A DNA stretch of 64,000 nucleotides from Plasmodiophora brassicae (Eukaryota > Endomyxa: Phytomyxea > Phytomyxea > Plasmodiophorida), in contig CP145419.1 of NCBI GenBank assembly GCA_036867785.1, positions 1 through 64,000 on the forward strand, read 5' to 3'. The notes beneath the pieces were generated by a model. The model worked only from the letters and a program-made list of their open reading frames with translations, was not told the DNA's origin and made no database searches. Position numbers and translations under genes: made by a program. Shown piece by piece: positions 1 to 13,190 of the stretch. Positions within the stretch are counted from its first letter, which is position 1, and every line of letters begins with the position of its first letter.

Positions 1-380
1 CCCTAAAAAACCCTAAAACCCTAAGCCCTAAAACCCTAAAAACCCTAAAAACCCTAAAACCCTAAAACCCTAAAAAACCCTAAAACCCTAAAACCCTAAA
101 ACCCTAAAACCCTAAAACCCTAAAACCCTAAAACCCTAAAACCCTAAAACCCTAAAACCCTAAAACCCTAAAACCCTAAAACCCTAAAACCCTAAAACCC
201 TAAAACCCTAAAACCCTAAAACCCTAAAACCCTAAAACCCTAAAACCCTAAAACCCTAAAACCCTAAAACCCTAAAACCCTAAAACCCTAAAAACCCTAA
301 AAAACCCTAAAACCCTAAAACCCTAAAACCCTAAAAAACCCTAAAAACCCTAAAAACCCTAAAAACCCTAAAAAACCCTA
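1..380. repeat. Telomere repeat array (C-rich strand)
   Basis: The first 380 bases are uninterrupted CCCTAAAA-type repeats, mostly 8 bp. There are 7-bp (CCCTAAA) and 9-10-bp (five or six A) variants, concentrated in the first 70 and last 90 bases. The C-rich strand reads 5' to 3' into the chromosome, the expected orientation for a left end. The G-rich strand is therefore TTTTAGGG. The array runs straight into the 169-bp satellite with no intervening subtelomeric DNA. Confidence 0.97.
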
Positions 381-3300
381 ACAGCCGCGTCTCGAATCGA
401 CTGGCAACCGGCACACGTACTGAAAGGGCGTTGGAAATGCTTTCCGATGCACCTGGTTTCTGAGCAATATGGAATTTCCCGAAGGCGAACAGCACGCAGA
501 TGCACAGCAGTTCTCAGCGGACGCCGTCACCGCCGCCGACCAACTGTCAACAGCCGCGTCTCGAATCGACAGGCAACCGGCACACGTACTGAAAGGGCGT
601 TGGAAATGCTGTCCGATGCTCCTGGTTTCAGAGCAATATGGAATTTCCCGACGGCGAACAGCACGCAGATGCACAGCAGTTCTCGGCGGACGCCGTCACC
701 GCCGCCGACCAACTGTCAACAGCCGCGTCTCGAATCGACAGGCAACCGGCACACGTACTGAAAGGGCGTTGGAAATGCTGTCCGATGCTCCTGGTTTCAG
801 AGCAATATGGAATTTCCCGACGGCGAACAGCACGCAGATGCACAGCAGTTCTCGGCGGACGCCGTCACCGCCGCCGACCAACTGTCAACAGCCGCGTCTC
901 GAATCGACAGGCAACCGGCACACGTACTGAAAGGGCGTTGGAAATGCTGTCCGATGCTCCTGGTTTCAGAGCAATATGGAATTTCCCGACGGCGAACAGC
1001 ACGCAGATGCACAGCAGTTCTCGGCGGACGCCGTCACCGCCGCCGACCAACTGTCAACAGCCGCGTCTCGAATCGACAGGCAACCGGCACACGTACTGAA
1101 AGGGCGTTGGAAATGCTGTCCGATGCTCCTGGTTTCAGAGCAATATGGAATTTCCCGACGGCGAACAGCACGCAGATGCACAGCAGTTCTCGGCGGACGC
1201 CGTCACCGCCGCCGACCAACTGTCAACAGCCGCGTCTCGAATCGACAGGCAACCGGCACACGTACTGAAAGGGCGTTGGAAATGCTGTCCGATGCTCCTG
1301 GTTTCAGAGCAATATGGAATTTCCCGACGGCGAACAGCACGCAGATGCACAGCAGTTCTCAGCGGACGCCGTCACCGCCGCCGACCAACTGTCAACAGCC
1401 GCGTCTCGAATCGACAGGCAACCGGCACACGTACTGAAAGGGCGTTGGAAATGCTGTCCGATGCACCTGGTTTCAGAGCAATATGGAATTTCCCGAAGGC
1501 GAACAGCACGCAGATGCACAGCAGTTCTCAGCGGACGCCGTCACCGCCGCCGACCAACTGTCAACAGCCGCGTCTCGAATCGACAGGCAACCGGCACACG
1601 TACTGAAAGGGCAGGAGAAATGCTATCAGCTGCACCTGGTTTCAGAGCAATATGGAATTTCCCGACGGCGAACAGCACGCAGATCCACAGCAGTTCTCAG
1701 CGGACGCCGTCACCGCCGCCGACCAACTGTCAACAGCCGCGTCTCGAATCGACAGGCAACCGGCACACGTACTGAAAGGGCGTTGGAAATGCTGTCCGAT
1801 TCTCCTGGTTTCAGAGCAATATGGAATTTCCCGAAGGCGAACAGCACGCAGATGCACAGCAGTTCTCAGCGGACGCCGTCACCGCCGCCGACCAACTGTC
1901 AACAGCCGCGTCTCGAATCGACAGGCAACCGGCACACGTACTGAAAGGGCGTTGGAAATGCTTTCCGATGCACCTGGTTTCTGAGCAATATGGAATTTCC
2001 CGAAGGCGAACAGCACGCAGATGCACAGCAGTTCTCAGCGGACGCCGTCACCGCCGCCGACCAACTGTCAACAGCCGCGTCTCGAATCGACAGGCAACCG
2101 GCACACGTACTGAAAGGGCAGGAGAAATGCTATCAGCTGCACCTGGTTTCAGAGCAATATGGAATATCCCGACGGCGAACAGCACGCAGATGCACAGCAG
2201 TTCTCAGCGGACGCCGTCACCGCCGCCGACCAACTGTCAACAGCCGCGTCTCGAATCGACAGGCAACCGGCACACGTACTGAAAGGGCGTTGGAAATGCT
2301 GTCCGATGCTCCTGGTTTCAGAGCAATATGGAATTTCCCGACGGCGAACAGCACGCAGATGCACAGCAGTTCTCGGCGGACGCCGTCACCGCCGCCGACC
2401 AACTGTCAACAGCCGCGTCTCGAATCGACAGGCAACCGGCACACGTACTGAAAGGGCGTTGGAAATGCTGTCCGATGCTCCTGGTTTCAGAGCAATATGG
2501 AATTTCCCGACGGCGAACAGCACGCAGATGCACAGCAGTTCTCGGCGGACGCCGTCACCGCCGCCGACCAACTGTCAACAGCCGCGTCTCGAATCGACAG
2601 GCAACCGGCACACGTACTGAAAGGGCGTTGGAAATGCTGTCCGATGCTCCTGGTTTCAGAGCAATATGGAATTTCCCGACGGCGAACAGCACGCAGATGC
2701 ACAGCAGTTCTCAGCGGACGCCGTCACCGCCGCCGACCAACTGTCAACAGCCGCGTCTCGAATCGACAGGCAACCGGCACACGTACTGAAAGGGCAGGAG
2801 AAATGCTATCAGCTGCACCTGGTTTCAGAGCAATATGGAATTTCCCGACGGCGAACAGCACGCAGATGCACAGCAGTTCTCAGCGGACGCCGTCACCGCC
2901 GCCGACCAACTGGCAACAGCCGCGTCTCGAATCGACAGGCAACCGGCACACGTACTGAAAGGGCGTTGGAAATGCTGTCCGATGCACCTGGTTTCAGAGC
3001 AATATGGAATTTCCCGAAGGCGAACAGCACGCAGATGCACAGCAGTTCTCAGCGGACGCCGTCACCGCCGCCGACCAACTGTCAACAGCCGCGTCTCGAA
3101 TCGACAGGCAACCGGCACACGTACTGAAAGGGCAGGAGAAATGCTATCAGCTGCACCTGGTTTCAGAGCAATATGGAATTTCCCGACGGCGAACAGCACG
3201 CAGATGCACAGCAGTTCTCAGCGGACGCCGTCACCGCCGCCGACCAACTGTCAACAGCCGCGTCTCGAATCGACAGGCAACCGGCACACGTACTGAAGGG

Positions 3301-6300
3301 GCAGCAGAAATGCTATCAGCTGCACCTGGTTTCAGAGCAATATGGAATTTCCCGACGGCGAACAGCACGCAGATGCACAGCAGTTCTCAGCGGACGCCGT
3401 CACCGCCGCCGACCAACTGTCAACAGCCGCGTCTCGAATCGACAGGCAACCGGCACACGTACTGAAAGGGCGTTGGAAATGCTGTCCGATGCTCCTGGTT
3501 TCAGAGCAATATGGAATTTCCCGACGGCGAACAGCACGCAGATGCACAGCAGTTCTCAGCGGACGCCGTCACCGCCGCCGACCAACTGTCAACAGCCGCG
3601 TCTCGAATCGACAGGCAACCGGCACACGTACTGAAAGGGCAGGAGAAATGCTATCAGCTGCACCTGGTTTCAGAGCAATATGGAATTTCCCGACGGCGAA
3701 CAGCACGCAGATGCACAGCAGTTCTCAGCGGACGCCGTCACCGCCGCCGACCAACTGTCAACAGCCGCGTCTCGAATCGACAGGCAACCGGCACACGTAC
3801 TGAAAGGGCGTTGGAAATGCTGTCCGATGCTCCTGGTTTCAGAGCAATATGGAATTTCCCGACGGTGAACAGCACGCAGATGCACAGCAGTTCTCAGCGG
3901 ACGCCGTCACCGCCGCCGACCAACTGTCAACAGCCGCGTCTCGAATCGACAGGCAACCGGCACACGTACTGAAAGGGCGTTGGAAATGCTGTCCGATGCT
4001 CCTGGTTTCAGAGCAATATGGAATTTCCCGACGGCGAACAGCACGCAGATGCACAGCAGTTCTCAGCGGACGCCGTCACCGCCGCCGACCAACTGTCAAC
4101 AGCCGCGTCTCGAATCGACAGGCAACCGGCACACGTACTGAAAGGGCGTTGGAAATGCTGTCCGATGCTCCTGGTTTCAGAGCAATATGGAATTTCCCGA
4201 CGGTGAACAGCACGCAGATGCACAGCAGTTCTCAGCGGACGCCGTCACCGCCGCCGACCAACTGTCAACAGCCGCGTCTCGAATCGACAGGCAACCGGCA
4301 CACGTACTGAAAGGGCGTTGGAAATGCTGTCCGATGCTCCTGGGTTCAGAGCAATATGGAATTTCCCGAAGGCGAACAGCACGCAGATGCACAGCAGTTC
4401 TCAGCGGACGCCGTCACCGCCGCCGACCAACTGTCAACAGCCGCGTCTCGAATCGACAGGCAACCGGCACACGTACTGAAAGGGCGTTGGAAATGCTGTC
4501 CGATGCTCCTGGTTTCAGAGCAATATGGAATTTCCCGACGGTGAACAGCACGCAGATGCACAGCAGTTCTCAGCGGACGCCGTCACCGCCGCCGACCAAC
4601 TGTCAACAGCCGCGTCTCGAATCGACAGGCAACCGGCACACGTACTGAAAGGGCGTTGGAAATGCTGTCCGATGCTCCTGGTTTCAGAGCAATATGGAAT
4701 TTCCCGACGGCGAACAGCACGCAGATGCACAGCAGTTCTCAGCGGACGCCGTCACCGCCGCCGACCAACTGTCAACAGCCGCGTCTCGAATCGACAGGCA
4801 ACCGGCACACGTACTGAAAGGGCGTTGGAAATGCTGTCCGATGCTCCTGGTTTCAGAGCAATATGGAATTTCCCGACGGCGAACAGCACGCAGATGCACA
4901 GCAGTTCTCAGCGGACGCCGTCACCGCCGCCGACCAACTGTCAACAGCCGCGTCTCGAATCGACAGGCAACCGGCACACGTACTGAAAGGGCGTTGGAAA
5001 TGCTGTCCGATGCTCCTGGGTTCAGAGCAATATGGAATTTCCCGAAGGCGAACAGCACGCAGATGCACAGCAGTTCTCAGCGGACGCCGTCACCGCCGCC
5101 GACCAACTGTCAACAGCCGCGTCTCGAATCGACAGGCAACCGGCACACGTACTGAAAGGGCGTTGGAAATGCTGTCCGATGCTCCTGGTTTCAGAGCAAT
5201 ATGGAATTTCCCGACGGCGAACAGCACGCAGATGCACAGCAGTTCTCAGCGGACGCCGTCACCGCCGCCGACCAACTGTCAACAGCCGCGTCTCGAATCG
5301 ACAGGCAACCGGCACACGTACTGAAAGGGCGTTGGAAATGCTGTCCGATGCTCCTGGTTTCAGAGCAATATGGAATTTCCCGACGGCGAACAGCACGCAG
5401 ATGCACAGCAGTTCTCAGCGGACGCCGTCACCGCCGCCGACCAACTGTCAACAGCCGCGTCTCGAATCGACAGGCAACCGGCACACGTACTGAAAGGGCG
5501 TTGGAAATGCTGTCCGATGCTCCTGGTTTCAGAGCAATATGGAATTTCCCGACGGTGAACAGCACGCAGATGCACAGCAGTTCTCAGCGGACGCCGTCAC
5601 CGCCGCCGACCAACTGTCAACAGCCGCGTCTCGAATCGACAGGCAACCGGCACACGTACTGAAAGGGCGTTGGAAATGCTGTCCGATGCTCCTGGGTTCA
5701 GAGCAATATGGAATTTCCCGAAGGCGAACAGCACGCAGATGCACAGCAGTTCTCAGCGGACGCCGTCACCGCCGCCGACCAACTGTCAACAGCCGCGTCT
5801 CGAATCGACAGGCAACCGGCACACGTACTGAAAGGGCGTTGGAAATGCTGTCCGATGCTCCTGGTTTCAGAGCAATATGGAATTTCCCGACGGTGAACAG
5901 CACGCAGATGCACAGCAGTTCTCAGCGGACGCCGTCACCGCCGCCGACCAACTGTCAACAGCCGCGTCTCGAATCGACAGGCAACCGGCACACGTACTGA
6001 AAGGGCGTTGGAAATGCTGTCCGATGCTCCTGGTTTCAGAGCAATATGGAATTTCCCGACGGCGAACAGCACGCAGATGCACAGCAGTTCTCAGCGGACG
6101 CCGTCACCGCCGCCGACCAACTGTCAACAGCCGCGTCTCGAATCGACAGGCAACCGGCACACGTACTGAAAGGGCGTTGGAAATGCTGTCCGATGCTCCT
6201 GGTTTCAGAGCAATATGGAATTTCCCGACGGCGAACAGCACGCAGATGCACAGCAGTTCTCAGCGGACGCCGTCACCGCCGCCGACCAACTGTCAACAGC

Positions 6301-9300
6301 CGCGTCTCGAATCGACAGGCAACCGGCACACGTACTGAAAGGGCGTTGGAAATGCTGTCCGATGCTCCTGGTTTCAGAGCAATATGGAATTTCCCGACGG
6401 TGAACAGCACGCAGATGCACAGCAGTTCTCAGCGGACGCCGTCACCGCCGCCGACCAACTGTCAACAGCCGCGTCTCGAATCGACAGGCAACCGGCACAC
6501 GTACTGAAAGGGCGTTGGAAATGCTGTCCGATGCTCCTGGGTTCAGAGCAATATGGAATTTCCCGAAGGCGAACAGCACGCAGATGCACAGCAGTTCTCA
6601 GCGGACGCCGTCACCGCCGCCGACCAACTGTCAACAGCCGCGTCTCGAATCGACAGGCAACCGGCACACGTACTGAAAGGGCGTTGGAAATGCTGTCCGA
6701 TGCTCCTGGTTTCAGAGCAATATGGAATTTCCCGACGGTGAACAGCACGCAGATGCACAGCAGTTCTCAGCGGACGCCGTCACCGCCGCCGACCAACTGT
6801 CAACAGCCGCGTCTCGAATCGACAGGCAACCGGCACACGTACTGAAAGGGCGTTGGAAATGCTGTCCGATGCTCCTGGTTTCAGAGCAATATGGAATTTC
6901 CCGAAGGCGAACAGCACGCAGATGCACAGCAGTTCTCAGCGGACGCCGTCGCCGCCGCCGACCAACTGTCAACAGCCGCGTCTCGAATCGACTGGCAACC
7001 GGCACACGTACTGAAAGGGCGTTGGAAATGCTGTCCGATGCTCCTGGTTTCAGAGCAATATGGAATTTCCCGACGGCGAACAGCACGCAGATGCACAGCA
7101 GTTCTCAGCGGACGCCGTCACCGCCGCCGACCAACTGTCAACAGCCGCGTCTCGAATCGACAGGCAACCGGCACACGTACTGAAAGGGCGTTGGAAATGC
7201 TGTCCGATGCTCCTGGTTTCAGAGCAATATGGAATTTCCCGACGGTGAACAGCACGCAGATGCACAGCAGTTCTCAGCGGACGCCGTCACCGCCGCCGAC
7301 CAACTGTCAACAGCCGCGTCTCGAATCGACAGGCAACCGGCACACGTACTGAAAGGGCGTTGGAAATGCTGTCCGATGCTCCTGGTTTCAGAGCAATATG
7401 GAATTTCCCGACGGTGAACAGCACGCAGATGCACAGCAGTTCTCAGCGGACGCCGTCACCGCCGCCGACCAACTGTCAACAGCCGCGTCTCGAATCGACA
7501 GGCAACCGGCACACGTACTGAAAGGGCGTTGGAAATGCTGTCCGATGCTCCTGGGTTCAGAGCAATATGGAATTTCCCGAAGGCGAACAGCACGCAGATG
7601 CACAGCAGTTCTCAGCGGACGCCGTCACCGCCGCCGACCAACTGTCAACAGCCGCGTCTCGAATCGACAGGCAACCGGCACACGTACTGAAAGGGCGTTG
7701 GAAATGCTGTCCGATGCTCCTGGTTTCAGAGCAATATGGAATTTCCCGACGGTGAACAGCACGCAGATGCACAGCAGTTCTCAGCGGACGCCGTCACCGC
7801 CGCCGACCAACTGTCAACAGCCGCGTCTCGAATCGACAGGCAACCGGCACACGTACTGAAAGGGCGTTGGAAATGCTGTCCGATGCTCCTGGTTTCAGAG
7901 CAATATGGAATTTCCCGAAGGCGAACAGCACGCAGATGCACAGCAGTTCTCAGCGGACGCCGTCGCCGCCGCCGACCAACTGTCAACAGCCGCGTCTCGA
8001 ATCGACTGGCAACCGGCACACGTACTGAAAGGGCGTTGGAAATGCTTTCCGATGCTCCTGGGTTCAGAGCAATATGGAATTTCCCGAAGGCGAACAGCAC
8101 GCAGATGCACAGCAGTTCTCAGCGGACGCCGTCACCGCCGCCGACCAACTGTCAACAGCCGCGTCTCGAATCGACAGGCAACCGGCACACGTACTGAAAG
8201 GGCGTTGGAAATGCTGTCCGATGCTCCTGGGTTCAGAGCAATATGGAATTTCCCGAAGGCGAACAGCACGCAGATGCACAGCAGTTCTCAGCGGACGCCG
8301 TCACCGCCGCCGACCAACTGTCAACAGCCGCGTCTCGAATCGACAGGCAACCGGCACACGTACTGAAAGGGCGTTGGAAATGCTGTCCGATGCTCCTGGT
8401 TTCAGAGCAATATGGAATTTCCCGACGGCGAACAGCACGCAGATGCACAGCAGTTCTCAGCGGACGCCGTCACCGCCGCCGACCAACTGTCAACAGCCGC
8501 GTCTCGAATCGACAGGCAACCGGCACACGTACTGAAAGGGCGTTGGAAATGCTGTCCGATGCTCCTGGTTTCAGAGCCCGGCACACGTACTGAAAGGGCG
8601 TTGGAAATGCTGTCCGATGCACCTGGTTTCAGAGCAATATGGAATTTCCCGAAGGCGAACAGCACGCAGATGCACAGCAGTTCTCAGCGGACGCCGTCGC
8701 CGCCGCCGACCAACTGTCAACAGCCGCGTCTCGAATCGACTGGCAACCGGCACACGTACTGAAAGGGCGTTGGAAATGCTTTCCGATGCACCTGGTTTCT
8801 GAGCAATATGGAATTTCCCGAAGGCGAACAGCACGCAGATGCACAGCAGTTCTCAGCGGACGCCGTCACCGCCGCCGACCAACTGTCAACAGCCGCGTCT
8901 CGAATCGACAGGCAACCGGCACACGTACTGAAAGGGCGTTGGAAATGCTGTCCGATGCTCCTGGTTTCAGAGCAATATGGAATTTCCCGACGGCGAACAG
9001 CACGCAGATGCACAGCAGTTCTCAGCGGACGCCGTCACCGCCGCCGACCAACTGTCAACAGCCGCGTCTCGAATCGACAGGCAACCGGCACACGTACTGA
9101 AAGGGCGTTGGAAATGCTGTCCGATGCTCCTGGTTTCAGAGCAATATGGAATTTCCCGACGGCGAACAGCACGCAGATGCACAGCAGTTCTCAGCGGACG
9201 CCGTCACCGCCGCCGACCAACTGTCAACAGCCGCGTCTCGAATCGACAGGCAACCGGCACACGTACTGAAAGGGCGTTGGAAATGCTGTCCGATGCTCCT

Positions 9301-12300
9301 GGTTTCAGAGCAATATGGAATTTCCCGACGGTGAACAGCACGCAGATGCACAGCAGTTCTCAGCGGACGCCGTCACCGCCGCCGACCAACTGTCAACAGC
9401 CGCGTCTCGAATCGACAGCACACGTACTGAAAGGGCGTTGGAAATGCTGTCCGATGCTCCTGGGTTCAGAGCAATATGGAATTTCCCGACGGCGAACAGC
9501 ACGCAGATGCACAGCAGTTCTCAGCGGACGCCGTCACCGCCGCCGACCAACTGTCAACAGCCGCGTCTCGAATCGACAGGCAACCGGCACACGTACTGAA
9601 AGGGCGTTGGAAATGCTGTCCGATGCTCCTGGTTTCAGAGCAATATGGAATTTCCCGACGGTGAACAGCACGCAGATGCACAGCAGTTCTCAGCGGACGC
9701 CGTCACCGCCGCCGACCAACTGTCAACAGCCGCGTCTCGAATCGACAGGCAACCGGCACACGTACTGAAAGGGCGTTGGAAATGCTGTCCGATGCTCCTG
9801 GGTTCAGAGCAATATGGAATTTCCCGAAGGCGAACAGCACGCAGATGCACAGCAGTTCTCAGCGGACGCCGTCACCGCCGCCGACCAACTGTCAACAGCC
9901 GCGTCTCGAATCGACAGGCAACCGGCACACGTACTGAAAGGGCGTTGGAAATGCTGTCCGATGCTCCTGGTTTCAGAGCAATATGGAATTTCCCGACGGT
10001 GAACAGCACGCAGATGCACAGCAGTTCTCAGCGGACGCCGTCACCGCCGCCGACCAACTGTCAACAGCCGCGTCTCGAATCGACAGGCAACCGGCACACG
10101 TACTGAAAGGGCGTTGGAAATGCTGTCCGATGCTCCTGGTTTCAGAGCAATATGGAATTTCCCGACGGCGAACAGCACGCAGATGCACAGCAGTTCTCAG
10201 CGGACGCCGTCACCGCCGCCGACCAACTGTCAACAGCCGCGTCTCGAATCGACAGGCAACCGGCACACGTACTGAAAGGGCGTTGGAAATGCTGTCCGAT
10301 GCTCCTGGTTTCAGAGCAATATGGAATTTCCCGACGGCGAACAGCACGCAGATGCACAGCAGTTCTCAGCGGACGCCGTCACCGCCGCCGACCAACTGTC
10401 AACAGCCGCGTCTCGAATCGACAGGCAACCGGCACACGTACTGAAAGGGCGTTGGAAATGCTGTCCGATGCTCCTGGTTTCAGAGCAATATGGAATTTCC
10501 CGACGGCGAACAGCACGCAGATGCACAGCAGTTCTCAGCGGACGCCGTCACCGCCGCCGACCAACTGTCAACAGCCGCGTCTCGAATCGACAGGCAACCG
10601 GCACACGTACTGAAAGGGCGTTGGAAATGCTGTCCGATGCTCCTGGTTTCAGAGCAATATGGAATTTCCCGACGGCGAACAGCACGCAGATGCACAGCAG
10701 TTCTCAGCGGACGCCGTCACCGCCGCCGACCAACTGTCAACAGCCGCGTCTCGAATCGACAGGCAACCGGCACACGTACTGAAAGGGCGTTGGAAATGCT
10801 GTCCGATGCTCCTGGTTTCAGAGCAATATGGAATTTCCCGACGGTGAACAGCACGCAGATGCACAGCAGTTCTCAGCGGACGCCGTCACCGCCGCCGACC
10901 AACTGTCAACAGCCGCGTCTCGAATCGACAGGCAACCGGCACACGTACTGAAAGGGCGTTGGAAATGCTGTCCGATGCTCCTGGGTTCAGAGCAATATGG
11001 AATTTCCCGAAGGCGAACAGCACGCAGATGCACAGCAGTTCTCAGCGGACGCCGTCACCGCCGCCGACCAACTGTCAACAGCCGCGTCTCGAATCGACAG
11101 GCAACCGGCACACGTACTGAAAGGGCGTTGGAAATGCTGTCCGATGCTCCTGGGTTCAGAGCAATATGGAATTTCCCGAAGGCGAACAGCACGCAGATGC
11201 ACAGCAGTTCTCAGCGGACGCCGTCACCGCCGCCGACCAACTGTCAACAGCCGCGTCTCGAATCGACAGGCAACCGGCACACGTACTGAAAGGGCGTTGG
11301 AAATGCTGTCCGATGCTCCTGGTTTCAGAGCAATATGGAATTTCCCGACGGTGAACAGCACGCAGATGCACAGCAGTTCTCAGCGGACGCCGTCACCGCC
11401 GCCGACCAACTGTCAACAGCCGCGTCTCGAATCGACAGGCAACCGGCACACGTACTGAAAGGGCGTTGGAAATGCTGTCCGATGCTCCTGGTTTCAGAGC
11501 AATATGGAATTTCCCGACGGCGAACAGCACGCAGATGCACAGCAGTTCTCAGCGGACGCCGTCACCGCCGCCGACCAACTGTCAACAGCCGCGTCTCGAA
11601 TCGACAGGCAACCGGCACACGTACTGAAAGGGCGTTGGAAATGCTGTCCGATGCTCCTGGTTTCAGAGCAATATGGAATTTCCCGACGGCGAACAGCACG
11701 CAGATGCACAGCAGTTCTCAGCGGACGCCGTCACCGCCGCCGACCAACTGTCAACAGCCGCGTCTCGAATCGACAGGCAACCGGCACACGTACTGAAAGG
11801 GCGTTGGAAATGCTGTCCGATGCTCCTGGTTTCAGAGCAATATGGAATTTCCCGACGGTGAACTGCACGCAGATGCACAGCAGTTCTCAGCGGACGCCGT
11901 CACCGCCGCCGACCAACTGTCAACAGCCGCGTCTCGAATCGACAGGCAACCGGCACACGTACTGAAAGGGCGTTGGAAATGCTGTCCGATGCTCCTGGGT
12001 TCAGAGCAATATGGAATTTCCCGAAGGCGAACAGCACGCAGATGCACAGCAGTTCTCAGCGGACGCCGTCACCGCCGCCGACCAACTGTCAACAGCCGCG
12101 TCTCGAATCGACAGGCAACCGGCACACGTACTGAAAGGGCGTTGGAAATGCTGTCCGATGCTCCTGGTTTCAGAGCAATATGGAATTTCCCGAACGCCGT
12201 CACCGCCGCCGACCAACTGTCAACAGCCGCGTCTCGAATCGACAGGCAACCGGCACACGTACTGAAAGGGCGTTGGAAATGCTGTCCGATGCTCCTGGTT

Positions 12301-12388
12301 TCAGAGCAATATGGAATTTACCGAAGGCGAACAGCACGCAGATGCACAGCAGTTCTCAGCGGACGCCGTCACCGCCGCCGACCAACTA
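381..12388. repeat. 169-bp tandem satellite array, about 71 units
   Basis: A 169-bp unit is repeated head to tail for 12 kb with very high identity. Units differ at a few diagnostic sites. One is CGTTGGAAATGCTGTCC against CAGGAGAAATGCTATCAG. Others are TTTCAGAG against GTTCAGAG, GACGGCGAA against GACGGTGAA or GAAGGCGAA, TCTCAGCGG against TCTCGGCGG, and GACAGG against GACTGG. Because 169 is 3 x 56 + 1, the frame shifts by one each unit, so the many overlapping 61-153-codon open frames on both strands are by-products. Three places break the register: an extra 58-bp partial unit near 8581-8638, an 8-bp loss near 9417, and a 38-bp loss near 12194. The last unit ends at CCGACCAACT, where unrelated sequence begins. 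The unit length is close to one nucleosome plus linker. No function is visible in the bases. Confidence 0.97.
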
Positions 12389-13190
12389 GATCTCCAGTGC
12401 GATCGGAGGGCGCTGACGATGCAAAGGCAACATAGAAATCACAGGATGAACAGCACGCATGTAGCGTCGCCTGGGTAACAGTGTATGGCAACCAACACGG
12501 CCATAAAGAAGGTACATCTTAGGGAACGAGGCCGGTCGGCTGGGTGCGGTTGTGCAGCTTCAGGGTCAAATCACCAGCAGCGCAGGAGGGTCACTGGGCA
12601 CGGATGGCATGAACACCTGGACACCGAATTCCGAGCGGGTACATCAGGACGGCGGCGTAAACCGACGCAATGCATGACGACGTCCGCACGCACGCCAGAC
12701 GTGGATGTAGTACAAACGGAAACGCGGTTCACCTGTCAGGGACCTTAGCCATGAGTCACACCGGCTAAACGAAGTGCTGCTGGCGCCGACGCATCGTGCC
12801 CAGACCCTGACTGAAATGCGGAAGGGCTGAAGCGGGCGCTCTAGCCATGGTTGATCATCAGGGCGCAGGTTTGCTGGAGAACGAGACGCCAGGCGATGCC
12901 ATCCATGATTCGCAGGCAGTGTCAAAAGAGTCCATACGCGGCATTTTGCGCACTCCCACGGAGTTCAGTTCTGACTTAGTGAAATCAGCAAATCTGCCCA
13001 AGCGGGCTACATTCTCGGTGATACGAAAAGAACGGTGGCACATGTGCCAAATGAAACAGCCCAGCTGCCTCTGATTTTTCCTGCTCTTTCCAACGGTACC
13101 GTTGTGCTCAGCTGATGGTGGCCCAAACTCGCAAACAACCCCTTGTAACGGGCACCCTCTGTACGCCCCTCCTCCCACACTAAACCCAAG
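12389..13190. other. Satellite-proximal sequence with no recognisable gene
   Basis: About 800 bp separates the satellite from the ATPase relic. Open frames here are short and overlap on both strands, and none resembles a known family. The last 110 bp (from about 13078) may be decayed upstream sequence of the ATPase: a frame with Ser-Ala-Asp-Gly-Gly precedes a possible 46-bp intron (GT at 13145, AG at 13190). That stretch no longer aligns well with the family. Confidence 0.5.

Noticed and set aside
381-12388. Resemblance of the satellite to a CRISPR array
   Set aside because: The whole 169-bp unit is repeated with no unique spacers, in a eukaryotic telomere-adjacent setting.
381-12388. CENP-B-box-like string CGTTGGAAA in each satellite unit
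   Set aside because: Only part of the box matches. The required TTCG and CGGG positions are absent, and the array is telomeric, so centromere identity is not supported.
447-12435. Dozens of 61-263-codon open frames on both strands of the satellite
   Set aside because: They repeat with the 169-bp period and shift frame each unit. All are by-products of a stop-poor tandem repeat with no sign of selection on a protein.
12485-13074. Small open frames between the satellite and the ATPase relic
   Set aside because: They are short, overlap on both strands, and have no family resemblance.
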